DNA of 8,213 nucleotides from Pseudomonadota bacterium (GTDB lineage Bacteria; Pseudomonadota; Alphaproteobacteria; Rhizobiales; Rhizobiaceae): the NCBI GenBank assembly GCA_023387715.1, contig JAEWHQ010000162.1, forward strand, positions 1 to 8,213, in the 5' to 3' direction. Below are positions 7,236-8,213 of this stretch, piece after piece (within the stretch, counting starts at the first letter, position 1; the number at the start of each line of letters is the position of its first letter). The position numbers and the translations under genes are program-made. The notes beneath the pieces are model-generated. The model saw only the letters and a program-made list of their open reading frames with translations, was not told where the DNA came from and made no database searches.

Positions 7236-7260
7236 AAAAAAGGCCCCCTTTAGGGAGCCT
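7236..7260 (-). terminator. Attenuator terminator before ilvB
   Basis: On the minus strand AGGCTCCC (7260-7253), a TAAA loop and GGGGGCCT (7248-7241) form an 8-bp GC-rich stem with one U-G pair, followed by TTTTT (7240-7236). It is a textbook intrinsic terminator placed 51 bp before the ilvB start and downstream of the leader peptide, so it must be regulated or leaky for ilvB to be expressed. Confidence 0.9.
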
Positions 7261-7267
7261 GTCTTTC

Positions 7268-7314
7268 GCGCATGGGAGCTTTCGCCGGATGGTTACACCA
7301 CCCTGCCCATGCGC
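7268..7314 (-). promoter_or_regulatory. Leader (1:2) hairpin overlapping the peptide's 3' end
   Basis: On the minus strand GCGCATGGG (7314-7306), within leader codons 11-14, pairs perfectly over 9 bp with CCCATGCGC (7276-7268). Inside it a second stem, GGGTGGT (7303-7297) with ACCATCC (7293-7287), has seven pairs including one G-U. Its 3-nt loop holds the first two bases of the leader's stop codon. A ribosome stalled on the upstream Val codons would cover the 5' arm, which is the expected position for the pause hairpin of an attenuator. Confidence 0.75.
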
Positions 7315-7346
7315 CTTACCACCACAAGAATAATAAACTTTTTCAT
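7293..7346 (-). CDS. ilv leader peptide (17 residues)
   Basis: The reading frame encodes MKKFIILVVVRRMGRVV and a TAA stop. Eight of 17 residues are branched-chain: Ile AUU twice, Leu CUU once, Val GUG/GUG/GUA in a row, and Val GUG twice at the end. Such a run just before an acetolactate synthase operon is diagnostic of a control peptide, whose role is its translation rather than the product. AGGG lies 8 nt before the ATG. The 3' half doubles as the 5' arm of the leader hairpin. Because Ile, Leu and Val codons are all present, it may respond to several charged tRNAs, with valine the most heavily represented. Confidence 0.9.
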   Translation of the reverse strand: MKKFIILVVVRRMGRVV

Positions 7347-7389
7347 GGAAAGAACCCTAACCACGGCTTTTACGAAGGTCAACGCATAA

Positions 7390-7417
7390 ATTCAAATAAA
7401 TATTAAAAAAATCGCAA
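7390..7417 (-). promoter_or_regulatory. Candidate promoter for the ilv leader transcript
   Basis: Minus-strand TTGCGA (7417-7412) and TTGAAT (7395-7390) are 16 bp apart; each matches the sigma70 consensus at four of six positions. Transcription from about 7383 would give a plausible 37-nt leader before the peptide ATG. The segment 7385-7432 is strikingly AT-rich, and TCGCA occurs twice at a 9-bp period (7412-7416 and 7421-7425 on the plus strand), which could be a regulator site. The match is moderate and made by eye. Confidence 0.35.
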
Positions 7418-7488
7418 AATTCGCATGAAAATTACGTCAGTATTGCTGCATCATTCCATTCTGACCGCCAAAAGCCATGCTAAACCGC

Positions 7489-8213
7489 TCAAGGTCGATA
7501 AATCTGCCAGCTTTCGTCCAACTGATTGCGGAACCATGTGCTCTGACGTTTGGCATATTGGCGCGTTGCGGTGACAGCCAGTTCAATCGCGCGCTCACGG
7601 CTTAAATGCCCCGCCTGATAATCCGCAATTTCGCGCACACCAATGGCTTTCATCGCAGGCAGGCTCGGATCAAGCTGCAAAGCCATCAGTTTTGCAACCT
7701 CTTCCTGCGCACCGCCATCCCACATCAAAGCAAAACGATCAGCAATCCGCTGACGTAAAACCGGACGCTCCTGCGTCACCACAAATTTCTGTGCTGATTT
7801 TTCATCCACCAGCGCTGTGCCTGTCGACTTTTGCCAAAAACTAAGCGACTTGCCGGTCGCTTTCATGACCTCAATACTACGCAAAATCCGCTGCCCGTCA
7901 GCAGGCTTCAGATTTGCCGCCATTGCCGGATCAATTTCTGCTAGAATTTTATGAAGGCTTTCCGCGCCCTCTTTTTCCTTACGCGCGCGCCAATAATGGC
8001 GGATATCATCCGGCACATCAGGAATTTGCGATAAACCGCCAACAAGGGCACGAAAATAAAGCCCTGTACCACCAACAAAAACCGGCACCCGCCCTTGGTT
8101 TTCAGATCTCGCCAAGAGGGCTTTGACATCATCAAACCATTTGCCGGTTGAATAAGTGACGGACGGCGCCACATGACCGTATAAATAATGCTCGGCCTTA
8201 CACAAATCTTCTT
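7489..8213 (-). CDS. miaA: tRNA dimethylallyltransferase MiaA, N-terminus off right edge
   Basis: Adds a dimethylallyl group to N6 of A37, next to the anticodon, in tRNAs that read codons beginning with U, improving decoding. About 241 C-terminal codons are visible, roughly 80% of the protein. Recognisable blocks are [13 protein letters not shown] at the right edge, STGKWFDD, the [18 protein letters not shown] segment, the R-x3-RF-x2-M pattern around [21 protein letters not shown], and the C-terminal [15 protein letters not shown]. The P-loop that binds the isoprenoid donor lies beyond the window. The open frame continues to the last base, so an internal TTG at 8205 is not the start. It lies upstream of ilvBN on the same strand. 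I found no strong terminator after it, so some transcripts may run into the ilv leader. Confidence 0.96.
   Translation of the reverse strand, partial: EDLCKAEHYLYGHVAPSVTYSTGKWFDDVKALLARSENQGRVPVFVGGTGLYFRALVGGLSQIPDVPDDIRHYWRARKEKEGAESLHKILAEIDPAMAANLKPADGQRILRSIEVMKATGKSLSFWQKSTGTALVDEKSAQKFVVTQERPVLRQRIADRFALMWDGGAQEEVAKLMALQLDPSLPAMKAIGVREIADYQAGHLSRERAIELAVTATRQYAKRQSTWFRNQLDESWQIYRP

Larger units (their letters stand above)
7236..7360 (-). promoter_or_regulatory. Transcription attenuator of the ilvBN operon (whole leader)
   Basis: In transcription order this region holds a Shine-Dalgarno AGGG (7358-7355), a leader peptide rich in Ile, Leu and Val codons, a long hairpin beginning inside the peptide gene, and a terminator with a U-run before ilvB. 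Established logic for such leaders: scarce charged branched-chain tRNA stalls the ribosome on the control codons, changes RNA pairing and lets polymerase pass; ample supply lets the terminator form. The directly readable elements are strong. The competing antiterminator pairing is not obvious by eye; two candidates are described in the findings. The rest of the 304-bp gap between miaA and ilvB (7361-7488 and 7185-7235) holds a candidate promoter and a 13-codon reading frame but no larger gene. Confidence 0.88.

Noticed and set aside
6615..7253. A 212-codon open frame on the plus strand
   Set aside because: It is antisense to the conserved 5' half of ilvB and runs into the attenuator terminator; no domain or ribosome site is seen.
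1..8213. CRISPR array, transposon ends, tRNA or prophage genes
   Set aside because: No regularly spaced repeats, transposase or integrase motifs, or cloverleaf-like segments were seen; every long reading frame belongs to a chromosomal family.

Overview
The window is a stretch of ordinary chromosome from an alphaproteobacterium, most likely a member of the Hyphomicrobiales (Rhizobiales) close to the Brucella/Ochrobactrum/Pseudochrobactrum group. I infer this from protein similarity recalled by eye: the Kup, PdxJ, IlvB and IlvN sequences are of the rhizobial type, and PdxJ has the rhizobial N-terminal variant. Base composition looks close to 50% GC, lower than in most rhizobia, so the exact genus is uncertain. 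I see no insertion sequence, phage gene, CRISPR array, tRNA or rRNA.

Layout, left to right. Positions 1-1406 (minus) hold most of a Kup potassium transporter whose C-terminus lies beyond the left edge. Positions 1407-1613 hold a candidate kup promoter, a small dyad, and a clear intrinsic terminator for pdxJ. Positions 1614-2354 (minus) are pdxJ, the ring-closing enzyme of pyridoxine 5'-phosphate synthesis. A divergent control region (2355-2533) leads to a 130-residue SpoIIAA-like (STAS/SEC14 fold) protein on the plus strand (2534-2926). That gene is the only plus-strand gene, and it ends 2 bp from the end of a convergent small RecD/Dda-like helicase (2929-4056, minus). Next on the minus strand are a LysE-family exporter (4116-4712), a terminator (4738-4780), ilvN (4789-5361) and ilvB (5379-7184). 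A 304-bp leader region (7185-7488) separates ilvB from miaA (7489 to the right edge, N-terminus missing).

The most informative element is that leader. On the minus strand it encodes a 17-residue peptide, MKKFIILVVVRRMGRVV, with eight Ile/Leu/Val codons. A long hairpin that begins inside the peptide gene follows, then a GC-rich terminator with a U-run about 50 bp before ilvB. This is the architecture of a ribosome-mediated transcription attenuator that senses branched-chain aminoacyl-tRNA. IlvB and IlvN form acetolactate synthase, the first common step of Val/Leu/Ile synthesis, so the leader and genes make a coherent regulatory unit. IlvN adds valine feedback at the protein level. A terminator after ilvN probably limits read-through into the exporter and helicase.

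The genes are mostly housekeeping. The points worth following are the attenuator and its unresolved alternative pairing, the convergent gene pair with a hairpin inside the coding end, the PdxJ active-site variant, and the exporter next to ilvBN.
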